DNA of 64,000 nucleotides from Kitasatospora cinereorecta (GCF_024172095.1 NZ_JAMZDX010000004.1:620001-684000); one strand, 5' to 3'; positions 1 through 8,543 are shown, counted from the stretch's first letter. Numbers and translations: made by a program. The notes: generated by a model from the letters alone, not told the origin.

Positions 1-190
1 CGAAGCAGAGGACGGCGGCGGTGTATCCGAGCGGTCCCGCGGTGGGGCGGCCGGCCGGTCCGTCGACCGTCCGGCCCGGCGGGTAGAGGGCGCGCAGGCC
101 GACGGCGAACAGGGCGGGCAGGCCGGCGCCGGCCAGCAGACCGACCAGCATGATCTTCCACAGCGCGTTCAGGTTGATCCAGGAGTTCAC
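1..190 (-). CDS. Small membrane protein coupled to PiT transporter (partial)
   Basis: The gene starts at a GTG (188-190, minus strand) and runs off the left edge, so only 63 residues are visible. The GTG overlaps the TGA of the phosphate transporter as GTGA, so the two are probably translationally coupled. Residues about 11-35 are one hydrophobic segment, followed by a Pro/Gly-rich polar linker and the start of another hydrophobic stretch at the edge. I do not recognise the family. A role as an accessory to phosphate transport is inferred only from position. Confidence 0.6.
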   Translation of the reverse strand, partial: MNSWINLNALWKIMLVGLLAGAGLPALFAVGLRALYPPGRTVDGPAGRPTAGPLGYTAAVLCF

Positions 191-1347
191 TGCGGCACCT
201 CGTCGGTGGGAGCGGCCGGGACGACCGAGCCGGTCCAGGTGGCGTTCACGTTCTCCGGGGTGACGGCCGGTCGGCGGGAGGCGAACCAGAACGCGATCGA
301 GGCCAGCACCAGCACCGCGAAGATCACCGCCACGCCGGCGGTGCCGCCGATCCCGTTGGCGACCCAGTAGGCGAGCGCGCCGACCACGGCCGCGGCGGGG
401 AGGGTGAACAGCCAGGCGGCGACCATCCGGTGGGCGATGTGCCAGCGCACCACCGCGCCCTTGCGGCCGACGCCCGCGCCGAGGATCGACCCGGTGGCCA
501 CATGGGTGGTGGAGAGGGAGTAGCCGAAGTCGGTGGAGGAGAGGATGACCGCGGCGGAGGCCGATTCGCTGGCCATGCCCTGCGGGGGGTCGATCTCGAC
601 CAGGCCCTTGCCGAGCGCCCGGATGACGCGCCAGCCGCCGATGTACGTACCGAGCGCGATCGCCACCGCGCACGAGCCGATCACCCAGGTCGGGGCGCTC
701 GCGCCGCTCTGCAGCGTGCCGTTGGCGATCAGGGCCAGGGTGATGACGCCCATGGTCTTCTGCGCGTCGTTGGTGCCGTGGGCGAGCGAGACCATGCAGG
801 CGGAGCCGACCTGGCCGAGCCGGAAGCCGTGCCGCTGCGGCCCCTCGGCCACCCTGCGGGTGAGGCGGTAGACCAGATAGGTGCCGAGCGCGGAGACCGC
901 GCCGGCGATGAACGGGGACAGCGCCGCGGGCACGATCACCTTGCCGACCAGGCCCTGCCACTTGACGGCGGAGGCGCCGGCGGCGGCGATGGTGGCGCCG
1001 ACCACTCCCCCGATCAGGGCGTGCGAGGAACTGGAGGGGATGCCGAGGTACCAGGTGGCGAGGTTCCACAGGATGGAGCCGGTCAGGCCGGCCATGACCA
1101 CGGTCAGGGTCACGTCCTGGCTGTTCACCAGGCCGCTCGCGATGGTCGCGGCGACCGCCGTGGACAGGAACGCGCCGACCAGGTTCAGTACCGCGGAGAT
1201 GGCGACGGCCACCCGCGGTGGGAGGGCACCGGTGACGATCGAGGTCGCCATCGCATTGCCGGTGTCGTGGAATCCATTGGTGAAGTCGAATCCCAGCGCG
1301 GTTACGACCACCAGCACCAGGACCACGTCGTTGCCGGTCACGTACAC
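187..1347 (-). CDS. pit: Inorganic phosphate transporter, PiT family
   Basis: This is a 386-residue polytopic membrane protein of the low-affinity Pi/cation symporter family that imports phosphate. The two diagnostic PiT half-repeats are visible: FTNGFHDTGNAMA near residues 22-34 and SLAHGTNDAQKTMG near residues 184-197. Each is embedded in hydrophobic segments, with about ten membrane spans expected. The length fits actinobacterial PiT proteins. The start is a GTG at 1347; a second GTG at 1341 would shorten it by two residues. No DUF47 (PhoU-like) partner, common beside pit genes, is visible on the sequenced side. The next gene overlaps it by four bases. A secreted phospholipase C lies upstream in the same direction, which fits phosphate acquisition. 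Confidence 0.93.
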   Translation of the reverse strand: MYVTGNDVVLVLVVVTALGFDFTNGFHDTGNAMATSIVTGALPPRVAVAISAVLNLVGAFLSTAVAATIASGLVNSQDVTLTVVMAGLTGSILWNLATWYLGIPSSSSHALIGGVVGATIAAAGASAVKWQGLVGKVIVPAALSPFIAGAVSALGTYLVYRLTRRVAEGPQRHGFRLGQVGSACMVSLAHGTNDAQKTMGVITLALIANGTLQSGASAPTWVIGSCAVAIALGTYIGGWRVIRALGKGLVEIDPPQGMASESASAAVILSSTDFGYSLSTTHVATGSILGAGVGRKGAVVRWHIAHRMVAAWLFTLPAAAVVGALAYWVANGIGGTAGVAVIFAVLVLASIAFWFASRRPAVTPENVNATWTGSVVPAAPTDEVPQ

Positions 1348-1460
1348 GAACCTAACCGCCCTCCCGACCGGGTCCGGCCAACGACACTCGAACAGCGGAC
1401 GGTTCGCGGGCGGCCATCCGATCGGACCACCGACCGCCGGGTCGACGGGGTACGGGGCGT

Positions 1461-1493
1461 CGCCGCCCGGGCACGACCGGTGCCCGGGCGGCG
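1461..1493 (-). terminator. Hairpin terminator after phospholipase C gene
   Basis: A perfect 14-bp inverted repeat (arms CGCCGCCCGGGCAC and its complement) with a 5-nt loop lies just past the stop codon at 1507 and before the PiT gene. It has no T-run, as usual in this genus. It should separate the phospholipase transcript from pit. Confidence 0.6.
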
Positions 1494-1506
1494 GAGCCCA
1501 GGGCCG

Positions 1507-3567
1507 TCAGGAGGTGGCGATGCCGGGGTCGGAGAGGCCCGGCACACCGGTCTCGACGTGTCCGGCGAGGCGGCGGACGAAGTCGGCGCTCGCGTTGGAG
1601 GTCACCGTCACGTCGTACCAGTTGCGGCAGGTGCGCAGGTCGACGGTGTACCCGACGGTCGCGCCCCGGCGGACGGCGACGGTCTGCGGGGTGCCGGCGT
1701 AGGCGTTGGCCACGGTGAGCACGACGTCGCCGCTGCCGGTGTTGGTGAAGGTCAGGTCGAGGCTGCCGGTGGTGGCGTTGTGGCGGGCGGTGACCTCGGG
1801 CCCGGCGGTCTTGCCGGGGTTGCGGAAGCGGCGCAGGAAGCCGTTCGGACCGTGCACGGTCAGGTCGACGATGCCCCTGGAGTACTTGGTGTTCCAGGCG
1901 TCGGTGATGCTCTTGCCGGCCTCGGCGGTGTACGTCCACGGGCCGTCGGTGCGGTTGGGCGCGGTGACCAGGAACTGGGCGCCGGCCGCGGCCCCGCCGC
2001 TGAAGGTCAGGGCGTACTTGCCGCTCGCCGGGTCGAGCACGCCGTCCACCGAGGGCGCGTACTTCAGCGGGCGGGTCGGCTTGCTGCCGGCCTCCTGCGT
2101 GGGCATGGCGCCGGTCGCGGGCGGGGTGGGCACGTAGTCGGGGTGGCGGTTGCGGTCGGCCGGCTGGTAGGCGGCGGTCGACGGCAGGGCGGCCGGGGTC
2201 GCGTTCGAGGCGGTGAAGTCGAAGGCGGCGGTCAGGTCGCCGCAGACGGCCCGGCGCCAGGGCGAGATGTTGGGCTCCAGGACGCCGAAGCGGCGCTCCA
2301 TGAAGCGGATGATCGAGGTGTGGTCGAAGGTCTCCGAGCAGGTGTAGCCGCCGGTGCTCCACGGCGAGACGACCAGCATTGGCACCCGCTGCCCGAGACC
2401 GTACGGGCCTGCGGCGTAGCCGGTGCTGCCCGGGTAGTAGTCCGCGGCGGTGGCCACGGTGGACAGGCCCTGGGCGGCGGAGGCGGGCGGGAACGGCGGG
2501 ACGACGTGGTCGAAGAAGCCGTCGTTCTCGTCGTAGGTGATGAACAGCGCGGTCTTCGCCCACACCGCCGGGTTGGAGGTCAGCGCGTCCAGCACCTGCG
2601 AGATGTACCAGGCGCCGTAGTTGGCCGGCCAGTTGGGGTGCTCGGTGAACGCCTCGGGCGCGGCTATCCAGGAGATCTGGGGCAGCGTGCCGCTCTCGAC
2701 GTCGCGGCGCAGCTGGTCGAAGTAGCCCTCGCCGGCCTTGGCGTCGGTGCCGGTGCGGGCCTTGTCGTAGAGCGGGTCGCCCGGCTTGGCGTTGCGGTAC
2801 TTGGTGAAGTAGAGCAGCGAGTTGTCGCCGTAGTTGCCGCGGTACGCGTCGTTGATCCAGCCCCAGGAGCCGGCCGCGTCCAGGCCGTCGCCGATGTCCT
2901 GGTAGATCTTCCAGGAGACCCCGGCCTGCTCCAGGCGCTCGGGGTAGGTGGTCCAGCCGTAGCCGGCCTCCTGGTTGCCGAGGACCGGGCCGCCGCCGGT
3001 GCCGTCGTTGCCGGTGTAGCCGGTCCACATGTAGTAGCGGTTCGGGTCGGTGGAGCCGATGAACGAGCAGTGGTAGGCGTCGCAGATGGTGAAAGCGTCG
3101 GCCAGGGCGTAGTGGAACGGGATGTCCTGGCGGGTCAGGTACGCCATGGTGGTGGCGGTCTTGGCGGGCACCCACTGGTCGTACTTGCCGTTGTTGAAGG
3201 CCTTGTGACTGCCGGCCCAGTCGTGGTTCAGGTCCTGGATGAACTGCATGCCCAGGTCGTTGACCTGCGGGCGGAACGGCAGCACCTCCTTCTTGCTGCT
3301 GTCGGTCTGGTGCCACACCGACTTTCCGCTCGGCAGGGTCACCGGACGCGGGTCGCCGAAGCCCCGTACGCCCTTCATCGCCCCGAAGTAGTGGTCGAAG
3401 GAACGGTTCTCCTGCATCAGCACGACGATGTGCTCGACGTCCTGGATGGTTCCGGTGGTGCCCAGCGGGGCGATGGCCGCGGCGCGCGCGATGCTCTGCG
3501 ACAGCGACGCGAACGCCGTGGTCGCACCGGCCAGTTGCAGGAAACGGCGACGGTTCAGATCTGCCAT
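1507..3567 (-). CDS. plcC: Phosphocholine-type phospholipase C, Tat-exported
   Basis: The gene encodes 686 residues of the non-haemolytic (phosphocholine-specific) phospholipase C/phosphoesterase family, which cleaves phosphatidylcholine-type lipids outside the cell. The N-terminus has a twin-arginine signal (NRRRFLQLAGA, residues 5-15) ending in Ala-rich sequence near residue 30. The family motif MQENRSFDHYFG lies at residues 51-62, and SPWSTGGY and YDENDGFFDH further in. The C-terminal ~200 residues look like the paired beta-domains usual in this family. The ATG at 3567 is preceded by GAGG 10 nt upstream. A longer in-frame reading to 4017 adds low-complexity Arg/Pro sequence before the Tat signal and is rejected. 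The released phosphate could be taken up by the neighbouring PiT protein. Confidence 0.93.
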   Translation of the reverse strand: MADLNRRRFLQLAGATTAFASLSQSIARAAAIAPLGTTGTIQDVEHIVVLMQENRSFDHYFGAMKGVRGFGDPRPVTLPSGKSVWHQTDSSKKEVLPFRPQVNDLGMQFIQDLNHDWAGSHKAFNNGKYDQWVPAKTATTMAYLTRQDIPFHYALADAFTICDAYHCSFIGSTDPNRYYMWTGYTGNDGTGGGPVLGNQEAGYGWTTYPERLEQAGVSWKIYQDIGDGLDAAGSWGWINDAYRGNYGDNSLLYFTKYRNAKPGDPLYDKARTGTDAKAGEGYFDQLRRDVESGTLPQISWIAAPEAFTEHPNWPANYGAWYISQVLDALTSNPAVWAKTALFITYDENDGFFDHVVPPFPPASAAQGLSTVATAADYYPGSTGYAAGPYGLGQRVPMLVVSPWSTGGYTCSETFDHTSIIRFMERRFGVLEPNISPWRRAVCGDLTAAFDFTASNATPAALPSTAAYQPADRNRHPDYVPTPPATGAMPTQEAGSKPTRPLKYAPSVDGVLDPASGKYALTFSGGAAAGAQFLVTAPNRTDGPWTYTAEAGKSITDAWNTKYSRGIVDLTVHGPNGFLRRFRNPGKTAGPEVTARHNATTGSLDLTFTNTGSGDVVLTVANAYAGTPQTVAVRRGATVGYTVDLRTCRNWYDVTVTSNASADFVRRLAGHVETGVPGLSDPGIATS

Positions 3568-3718
3568 GGGGGGATGACCTCGATGTGTCACGGAGGGAGG
3601 GGGACAGTGCCACAAGGACACCGGGCGTTGGGTACCGCCCGGCGGACCATTCATGACTGCCCGCTGTACGTCAGACGAACGCATCGAGTTGTACGGACAT
3701 GTGGCGCCGCGGCGCCGG

Positions 3719-3925
3719 CTACTGCGGGGCGGGCGCAGTCTCTGCGCCGACCGTCCAGGTGCCCGCGCGGACCCGCTCCGGCCGGTCCGCGCCGTCCCAG
3801 CGGACGAGCCACTGCCGCAGCCCTGGCAGGTACCACCGGCGGCGGGCCGCCACCAGCGTCCCGATCCGGTCCACCTGCCGGTAGTGCACCACGCGGGATC
3901 CGATCGCGAAGTCTTCCGTGGACAT
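3719..3925 (-). CDS. Small hypothetical protein, probable SH3-like fold
   Basis: The 68-residue reading frame has protein-like composition, unlike the Arg/Pro-rich frames around it. It reads as short beta-strands: SRVVHY, RIGTLVA, QWLVRWDGA, GTWTV. The pattern of a basic strand-turn-strand ending in a WLVRWDG motif resembles small SH3/KOW-like streptomycete proteins, but I cannot name the family. The ATG at 3925 has only a weak purine stretch (AGAAAGG) about 14 nt upstream. It lies upstream of the phospholipase gene on the same strand, with 151 bp between them. Confidence 0.45.
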   Translation of the reverse strand: MSTEDFAIGSRVVHYRQVDRIGTLVAARRRWYLPGLRQWLVRWDGADRPERVRAGTWTVGAETAPAPQ

Positions 3926-4524
3926 GCGGGGCAGGGCCTTTCTCGGGTACGGGCGCCGGCTTCTCCTGCTTCGAGAACCGGTACGGCGGGCCCCGGGTCA
4001 CGCGGGCTCACCCGCACGTGTGGCCCCTCGGTGCTCGATCAGAACACAAACCCACCGAATCGAACGCACCCGACCACCCGGCATCTGCGCACCGGCACAC
4101 CCGACCGCACGTTTGCCCGAGTTCCATATCGCCGTTCACACACCAGACTTGACCGACCGTCACGCACCGCAGGATTCACCGGATCAGCCGACGCCGGACA
4201 GGCGGACTTCACCCGATCATCGTTCACGTCTGTTTGATCGTGATACTTTCTGAATGGCCGTCATCGGTCGGGCGCTCGACACGTCCCCGTACGCCCGGAC
4301 CGGCCGGCTGCCGCCGGTTGCACGACCGCGCGGCCTGCCCGGTCGCAGTCGCTGTGGGGCGGTGCGACCGGGCAACCGTCCCGCTGCCTCGGACCGGCCT
4401 CAGGTGCGCCACAAGGGTGGTGCCGGTCCCGGCGCCGACGCGGGACCGGCGGGTCGCCTCGCCGTCGGCGGGATCCCGGCCGATCATGGCACCGGCGGCC
4501 GACCGACAGCCGCGAGGAGGCACT
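3926..4524. other. 599-bp region without a convincing gene
   Basis: No reading frame here has both a plausible start and protein-like composition. The stretch 4000-4260 is less GC-rich than its surroundings and probably holds promoters for the genes on each side. TTCACC and TTCACG motifs occur near 4205-4226, but their 15-nt spacing does not fit the 11-nt period of a streptomycete PHO box. Confidence 0.5.
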
Positions 4525-5289
4525 GTGAACACCACCAAGGGCAACGGCCCGCTGGACGGCGCGGTCGTCGCGGTGGCGGGCGCCGCCGGACCGGCGGGGC
4601 GGGCGGCCCTGCTGCGGCTCGCCGAGGCCGGGGCCACGGTCGTCGGCTCCGACGCTGACGCGTCCCGGCTCGCGGAGGCGGTGGACGCCGCCCGCGACGC
4701 CCACGGCGGCGCCACCGTCACCGGCGACACGGTCGACCTGCTCGACCTCGACGCCACCCGCACCTGGGCGGAGCGCACCGAGCGCGAGTTCGGCCGCGTC
4801 GACGGCCTGGTGCACCTGGTCGGCGGCTGGCGCGGCTCCGCGACCTTCGCCGAGACCGACCTCGCCGACTGGGACCTGCTGGAGAAGCTGCTGATCCGCA
4901 CCGTCCAGCACACCTCGCTCGCCTTCGAGGGCGCCCTCGGCCGCAGCGGCAACGGCCGGTACGTCCTGATCAGCGCCGCCGGTGCCAGCCGGCCCACCGC
5001 CGGCAACGCCGCCTACGCGGCCTCCAAGGCCGCCGCCGAGGCGTGGACCCTCGCCCTCGCCGACGCCTTCCGCAAGGCGGCCGGCGACGGCGAGCTGCAC
5101 GCCGCGGCGACGATCCTGGTGGTGAAGGCGCTGGTGCACGACGCCATGCGGGCCGAGCGTCCGACCGCGAGGTTCGCCGGCTTCACCGACGTCAAGGATC
5201 TCGCCGAGGCCGTCGCCGGCCTCTGGGACCGGCCCGCCGTGGAGGTCAACGCGGCCCGCCTCTGGCTGACCGCCCAGCCCACCACCTGA
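4525..5289 (+). CDS. Short-chain dehydrogenase/reductase (SDR)
   Basis: The 254-residue protein has a classical SDR layout: an N-terminal Rossmann fold with the cofactor loop GAAGPAGR (about residues 18-25) and an acidic residue after the second strand (GSDAD) suggesting NAD(H). An ISAAGAS strand carries the catalytic Ser, and YAASK (Tyr ~163, Lys ~167) is the active site. The glycine motif GxxGxxG is the variant GAAGPAG. The GTG at 4525 has a strong SD GAGGAGG at 4514-4520. The substrate cannot be read from sequence. It is transcribed toward the Mg2+ riboswitch unit but is separate from it. Confidence 0.9.
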   Translation: MNTTKGNGPLDGAVVAVAGAAGPAGRAALLRLAEAGATVVGSDADASRLAEAVDAARDAHGGATVTGDTVDLLDLDATRTWAERTEREFGRVDGLVHLVGGWRGSATFAETDLADWDLLEKLLIRTVQHTSLAFEGALGRSGNGRYVLISAAGASRPTAGNAAYAASKAAAEAWTLALADAFRKAAGDGELHAAATILVVKALVHDAMRAERPTARFAGFTDVKDLAEAVAGLWDRPAVEVNAARLWLTAQPTT

Positions 5290-5381
5290 CGCCCCGGTCG
5301 CGGTCAAGGTCGCGGTCAAGGTCCGGTCAAGGATTGGGCCCTGGGGCGGGCGGGGGCCTATCCTTGACCCGGTTTGAACAG

Positions 5382-5552
5382 ACACCTCGTTCGGTGAGGC
5401 GTCTTCACGGACACAGGCCACTGATCCCACCCGTCGAGAGACGCTCCGGATCAGGACAGGTCTCCCCGGCCCAAGGGGTGACCCCAAGTGGCTTCCCCGC
5501 CGTCTCGCGGGGACACGCCGTGGAGTGCCAAAGCTCTGACGAGTTGGGGTGT
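5382..5552 (+). promoter_or_regulatory. M-box (ykoK) Mg2+ riboswitch aptamer
   Basis: The sequence matches the M-box consensus in order: TCGTTCGGTGAGGC at the 5' side, ACGGACACAGGCCACTGA, a CGTCGAGAGACGC hairpin, GATCAGGACAGG, AGTGGCTTCCCC, and the highly conserved 3' block GGAGTGCCAAAGCTCTGACGAG. ACACC at 5382-5386 can pair with GGTGT at 5548-5552 to close P1. M-box RNAs bind Mg2+ and turn off Mg2+ transporter genes when the ion is plentiful. The genes downstream are Mg2+ transport-related, which supports the call. Confidence 0.93.
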
Positions 5553-5575
5553 GCCGGGGCCCGACGTGCCCCGGC
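5553..5575 (+). terminator. Terminator-like hairpin directly after M-box P1
   Basis: GCCGGGGC, a 7-nt loop and GCCCCGGC form a perfect 8-bp stem starting at the base after the aptamer's closing helix. It is followed by CTTCCCCCT. Its position is where an M-box expression platform is expected; whether it terminates is inference, since no U-run follows. Confidence 0.5.
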
Positions 5576-5633
5576 CTTCCCCCTGCCGCGCCGCCGCGAC
5601 CTCCCCTCGCGGCCGGGAACGGAAGGAGGCGAG

Positions 5634-5720
5634 ATGGACAGTAGTCCGGGTCATAGTCGGCCCCTCCCCGTGTTGTCCTCGTCGTCCTTCCCGGCCCCCG
5701 GACAGCCGCTCCTCCCCTGA
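5634..5720 (+). CDS. Proline-rich 28-residue leader ORF
   Basis: An ATG at 5634 is preceded by one of the best SD sequences in the window (GGAAGGAGG, 5621-5629, 4 nt spacing) and opens a 28-codon frame ending in TGA at 5718-5720. The peptide is Pro/Ser-rich, with Pro at positions 5, 10, 12, 20, 22, 25 and 28, including PLP and PAP. It lies between the M-box and the first structural gene, where no long gene fits. In enterobacteria the Pro-rich mgtL leader senses low Mg2+ through slow proline translation; a similar role here is inference. It could be a chance frame. Confidence 0.45.
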   Translation: MDSSPGHSRPLPVLSSSSFPAPGQPLLP

Positions 5721-5880
5721 TCCGCGATTCCCGTCCCGCCCGTCGGGCACGGTGCGCCGCCGTGCGCCCGGGAACCGCCGTGCCGGTCCAGGGGGTGCGC
5801 AGGCGCGTCCCGGGCCGGGCCGAAGCCCCGGTCCGCCGGGGCGCCTGGGGGTGTTCACCGTGGCTTCCACCACTCTGCTC

Positions 5881-7227
5881 ATGTCGACCACGGCCCGGCT
5901 GCGCGACCGCAAGGTCGAGGTCGCGCGCCGCGCCACCGCCACCCGTACCGTCCGCTCCTCGCTGGTCTCCCTGGCCGGCCTGGTCGGCGCCCGGGTCTCC
6001 AACCCGTCCGGCGAGGAGGTCGGCCGCGTCGTCGACGTGGTCGCCCGCCTCTACGGGCCCGAGCCCTATCCCCCGGTCACCGGGCTGATCATCCGCATCG
6101 GCCGCCGCCGGGCCTTCCTCGCCGCCGACGCCCTCGGCAAGGTCGCGGCGATGGGCGTACGGCTGCGCACCGCCCGGGTCGACCTGCGCGACTACGTCCG
6201 CCGCCCGGGCGAGGTGCTGCTCGCCCGCGAGGTGATGGACCACCAACTGGTGGACGTCGACGGCGTCCAGGTCACCCGCGCCGCCGACCTGTACCTCGCG
6301 CCGCTGGCCGACCGCACCGTCCTGGTCGGCGTGGACGTCTCACTGCCCACCCTGCTGCGCCGCCTCGGCCCGCGCCGCTGGCAGACCCGCCCCACCCCGG
6401 ACCGCGTCCTGGACTGGCAGTCCGTCGCCCCCTTCGGCGCGGAGGCCACCCACGGCCCGGCCGAGGTCCGGCTGCGGGCCTCCCGCTCCGCACTTCACCA
6501 GCTGCGCCCCGCCGACCTCGCCGACATCCTGGAGGACCTCGGCCGCCACGAGCGCCAGCAGCTGCTCGGCTGGCTGGAGCCCGAGCACGCCGCCGACGCG
6601 CTGGAGGAGATGGAACCCGCCGAGCTGGAGAACCTGCTCCGCGAGGCCCCGCCCGAGCACGCCGCCCGGCTGCTCGACGAGATGGAGCCCGACGAGGCCG
6701 CCGACGCCCTGCGCGACCTCAAGCCCGGCGAGCGGGAAACCCTGCTGGCCCGCATCCCCGAGGCCGAGGCGGCCGAGCTGCGCACCCTGCTCACCCACCG
6801 CGAGGGCACCGCGGGCGGCGCGATGACCACCCTGCTGGTCACCGCCCACCCGGCGCAGACCATCGCCGAGGTCCGGGCCGAACTGGCCGCGCAGGCCGAG
6901 CACCGCACCGAGATCGACGCCGTCACCGTGCTGGACGACGACGGCCGCCTGGTCGCCGACATCCCGCTGTTCGACCTCGCGGTCGCGGAGGACGCCGCCC
7001 TGGTCGGCGACCTCGCCCAGTGGCTCGCCCAGTTCGGCCCGACCGTCACCGTCCGGCCCGACACCCGCCTGGCCGAGGCCGCCGACCACCTGGTCGCCGC
7101 CCGCGCCACCTCCCTGCTCGTCGTCGACGACACCGGCCGTCCGCTCGGCCGGGTCCTCGCCGACGACATCCTCGACTCCCTGCTGCCCGAGCGCGGGCGC
7201 CTGCACTTCCGGAGGCTCCTCAAGTGA
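5881..7227 (+). CDS. Soluble PRC-barrel / MgtE-N / CBS-domain protein
   Basis: The 448-residue protein has no membrane segment. Domains in order: two PRC-barrel-like repeats (about 30-105 and 110-165, with SGEEVGRVVDV and DGVQVTRAADL); an MgtE N-terminal superhelical domain (about 205-305, with LRPADLADILEDL and repeated EEMEPAELENLL-type helices); and two CBS motifs (about 306-448). MgtE N and CBS domains form the cytosolic Mg2+ sensor of MgtE channels, and here they occur without the channel. It sits downstream of an M-box and overlaps the NRAMP-like gene by four bases, so it is probably that transporter's Mg2+-responsive partner. The start is uncertain: in-frame GTGs at 5851 and 5860 are alternatives, the latter after GGGGGTG. 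Confidence 0.88.
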   Translation: MSTTARLRDRKVEVARRATATRTVRSSLVSLAGLVGARVSNPSGEEVGRVVDVVARLYGPEPYPPVTGLIIRIGRRRAFLAADALGKVAAMGVRLRTARVDLRDYVRRPGEVLLAREVMDHQLVDVDGVQVTRAADLYLAPLADRTVLVGVDVSLPTLLRRLGPRRWQTRPTPDRVLDWQSVAPFGAEATHGPAEVRLRASRSALHQLRPADLADILEDLGRHERQQLLGWLEPEHAADALEEMEPAELENLLREAPPEHAARLLDEMEPDEAADALRDLKPGERETLLARIPEAEAAELRTLLTHREGTAGGAMTTLLVTAHPAQTIAEVRAELAAQAEHRTEIDAVTVLDDDGRLVADIPLFDLAVAEDAALVGDLAQWLAQFGPTVTVRPDTRLAEAADHLVAARATSLLVVDDTGRPLGRVLADDILDSLLPERGRLHFRRLLK

Positions 7228-8543
7228 CCCGCGACCTCGACACCGTCACCGCGCCCACGAGCGCCTCCCCCGCCGCACTCCCGTCTCCGGCCGCACCCGC
7301 CACCCGCCGCCGCGGCTGGCGCCGTATCGCCGCCGTCGCCATGGTCGCCGGCCCCGGACTGGTCGCCGCCAACGCCGGCAACGACGCCGCCGGCATCGCC
7401 ACCTACGCCAGCGCCGGCTCCCAGTTCGCGTACGGCACGCTGTTCTTCATGGTGCTGGTCACCATCGCCCTGGTGATGGTCCAGGAGATGGCCGTCCGGC
7501 TCGGTGCCCACACCGGCAAGGGCCTGGGCGCCCTCATCCGCGAGCAGTTCAGCCTCCGCCTCACCGCGCTCGCCGTGTTCTGCCTGCTGCTCGCCAACAC
7601 CGGCCTGGTGGTCAGCGAGTTCGCCGGCATCGGCGCCGCGTTCGAACTGCTCGGCGTCCCCAAGTGGGCGGTCATCCCGCCGGCCGCGGTCCTGCTCTGG
7701 TCACTGGTGCTGTTCGGCAGCTACAAGTGGGCCGAGCGGATCTTCCTGGTGATGTCGCTCGCCTTCTTCGCCTACCCGGTCGCGATGATCCTCGGCCACC
7801 CCGACTGGGGCCAGGTCGGCGAACACCTCGCCGTCCCGCACTTCCAGCCCGGCAAGGACTTCGTCCTGCTGGCCGTCGCCCTGATCGGCACCACCGTCAG
7901 CCCCTACATGCAGTTCTACGCCGCCGCCGGCGTCGTCGACCGCGGCGCCAAGCCCGCCGACTACAAGCTCATCCGGGCCGACGCCGTCCTCGGCGCCGTG
8001 TTCGCCTGCCTGATCAGCCTCACCATCATCATCGCCACCGCCGCCGCCATCGGCGGCACCGGCCCGCTGGAGTCCGCCGCCCAGGCCGCCGAGGCCCTCA
8101 GGCCGGTCGCCGGCCACAGCGCCGAACTCCTCTTCGCCTTCGGCCTGATCGGCGCCTCCGCCCTGGCCGGCGCCGTCGTCCCGCTCTCTGCCAGCTACGC
8201 CGTCGGCGAGGCCGCCGGCGTCGAACGCTCCGTCTCCCGCAGCTTCCGCGACGCCCCGCTCTTCCTCGGCCTGTTCACCGCCCAGATCGCCCTCGGCGCG
8301 ATCGTCGCCCTCACCCCCGTCGACGTCATCCAACTCCTCATCGGCACCCAGGTCCTCCAGGGCCTGATCAGCCCGATCGTGCTGGTCTACCTGCTCGTCC
8401 TGACCAACCGCCGGTCCGTCCTCGGCGACGCCGCCAACAGCCCCCGCTACCGCATCGCCGCCACCACCGTCGTCGTCGGCGTCGCCGCGATGTCCACCGT
8501 CCTGCTCGTCCAGACCGTCCTCGGCTGGCTCGGCCTCGCCTGA
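7224..8543 (+). CDS. NRAMP-related divalent metal (probable Mg2+) transporter
   Basis: The 439-residue protein has about 11 membrane spans in the NRAMP fold. The GTG start overlaps the previous stop (GTGA, 7224-7227). In TM1 the canonical DPGN metal motif is replaced: the segment reads GNDAAGIAT, keeping Asp but losing the Asn. In TM6 the AxxMPH motif reads TTVSPYM, so the soft-metal-selecting Met is Ser. Loss of these residues is typical of NRAMP-related magnesium transporters (NrMT), some of which are M-box controlled. Together with the riboswitch this favours Mg2+ (or Mg2+/Mn2+) over iron or Mn2+ alone. Confidence 0.9.
   Translation: MTRDLDTVTAPTSASPAALPSPAAPATRRRGWRRIAAVAMVAGPGLVAANAGNDAAGIATYASAGSQFAYGTLFFMVLVTIALVMVQEMAVRLGAHTGKGLGALIREQFSLRLTALAVFCLLLANTGLVVSEFAGIGAAFELLGVPKWAVIPPAAVLLWSLVLFGSYKWAERIFLVMSLAFFAYPVAMILGHPDWGQVGEHLAVPHFQPGKDFVLLAVALIGTTVSPYMQFYAAAGVVDRGAKPADYKLIRADAVLGAVFACLISLTIIIATAAAIGGTGPLESAAQAAEALRPVAGHSAELLFAFGLIGASALAGAVVPLSASYAVGEAAGVERSVSRSFRDAPLFLGLFTAQIALGAIVALTPVDVIQLLIGTQVLQGLISPIVLVYLLVLTNRRSVLGDAANSPRYRIAATTVVVGVAAMSTVLLVQTVLGWLGLA

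Noticed and set aside
3568..4017. N-terminal extension of phospholipase C
   Set aside because: It would precede the Tat signal with 150 Arg/Pro-rich residues; the signal must be at the N-terminus.
430..4152. Very long plus-strand open frame opposite pit and plcC
   Set aside because: Composition is Gly/Arg/Val-rich low complexity without motifs, opposite two clear genes; a usual shadow in GC-rich DNA.
4205..4226. PHO box candidate (TTCACC repeats)
   Set aside because: Half-site spacing is 15 nt rather than 11 and nearby genes are not phosphate genes on that strand.
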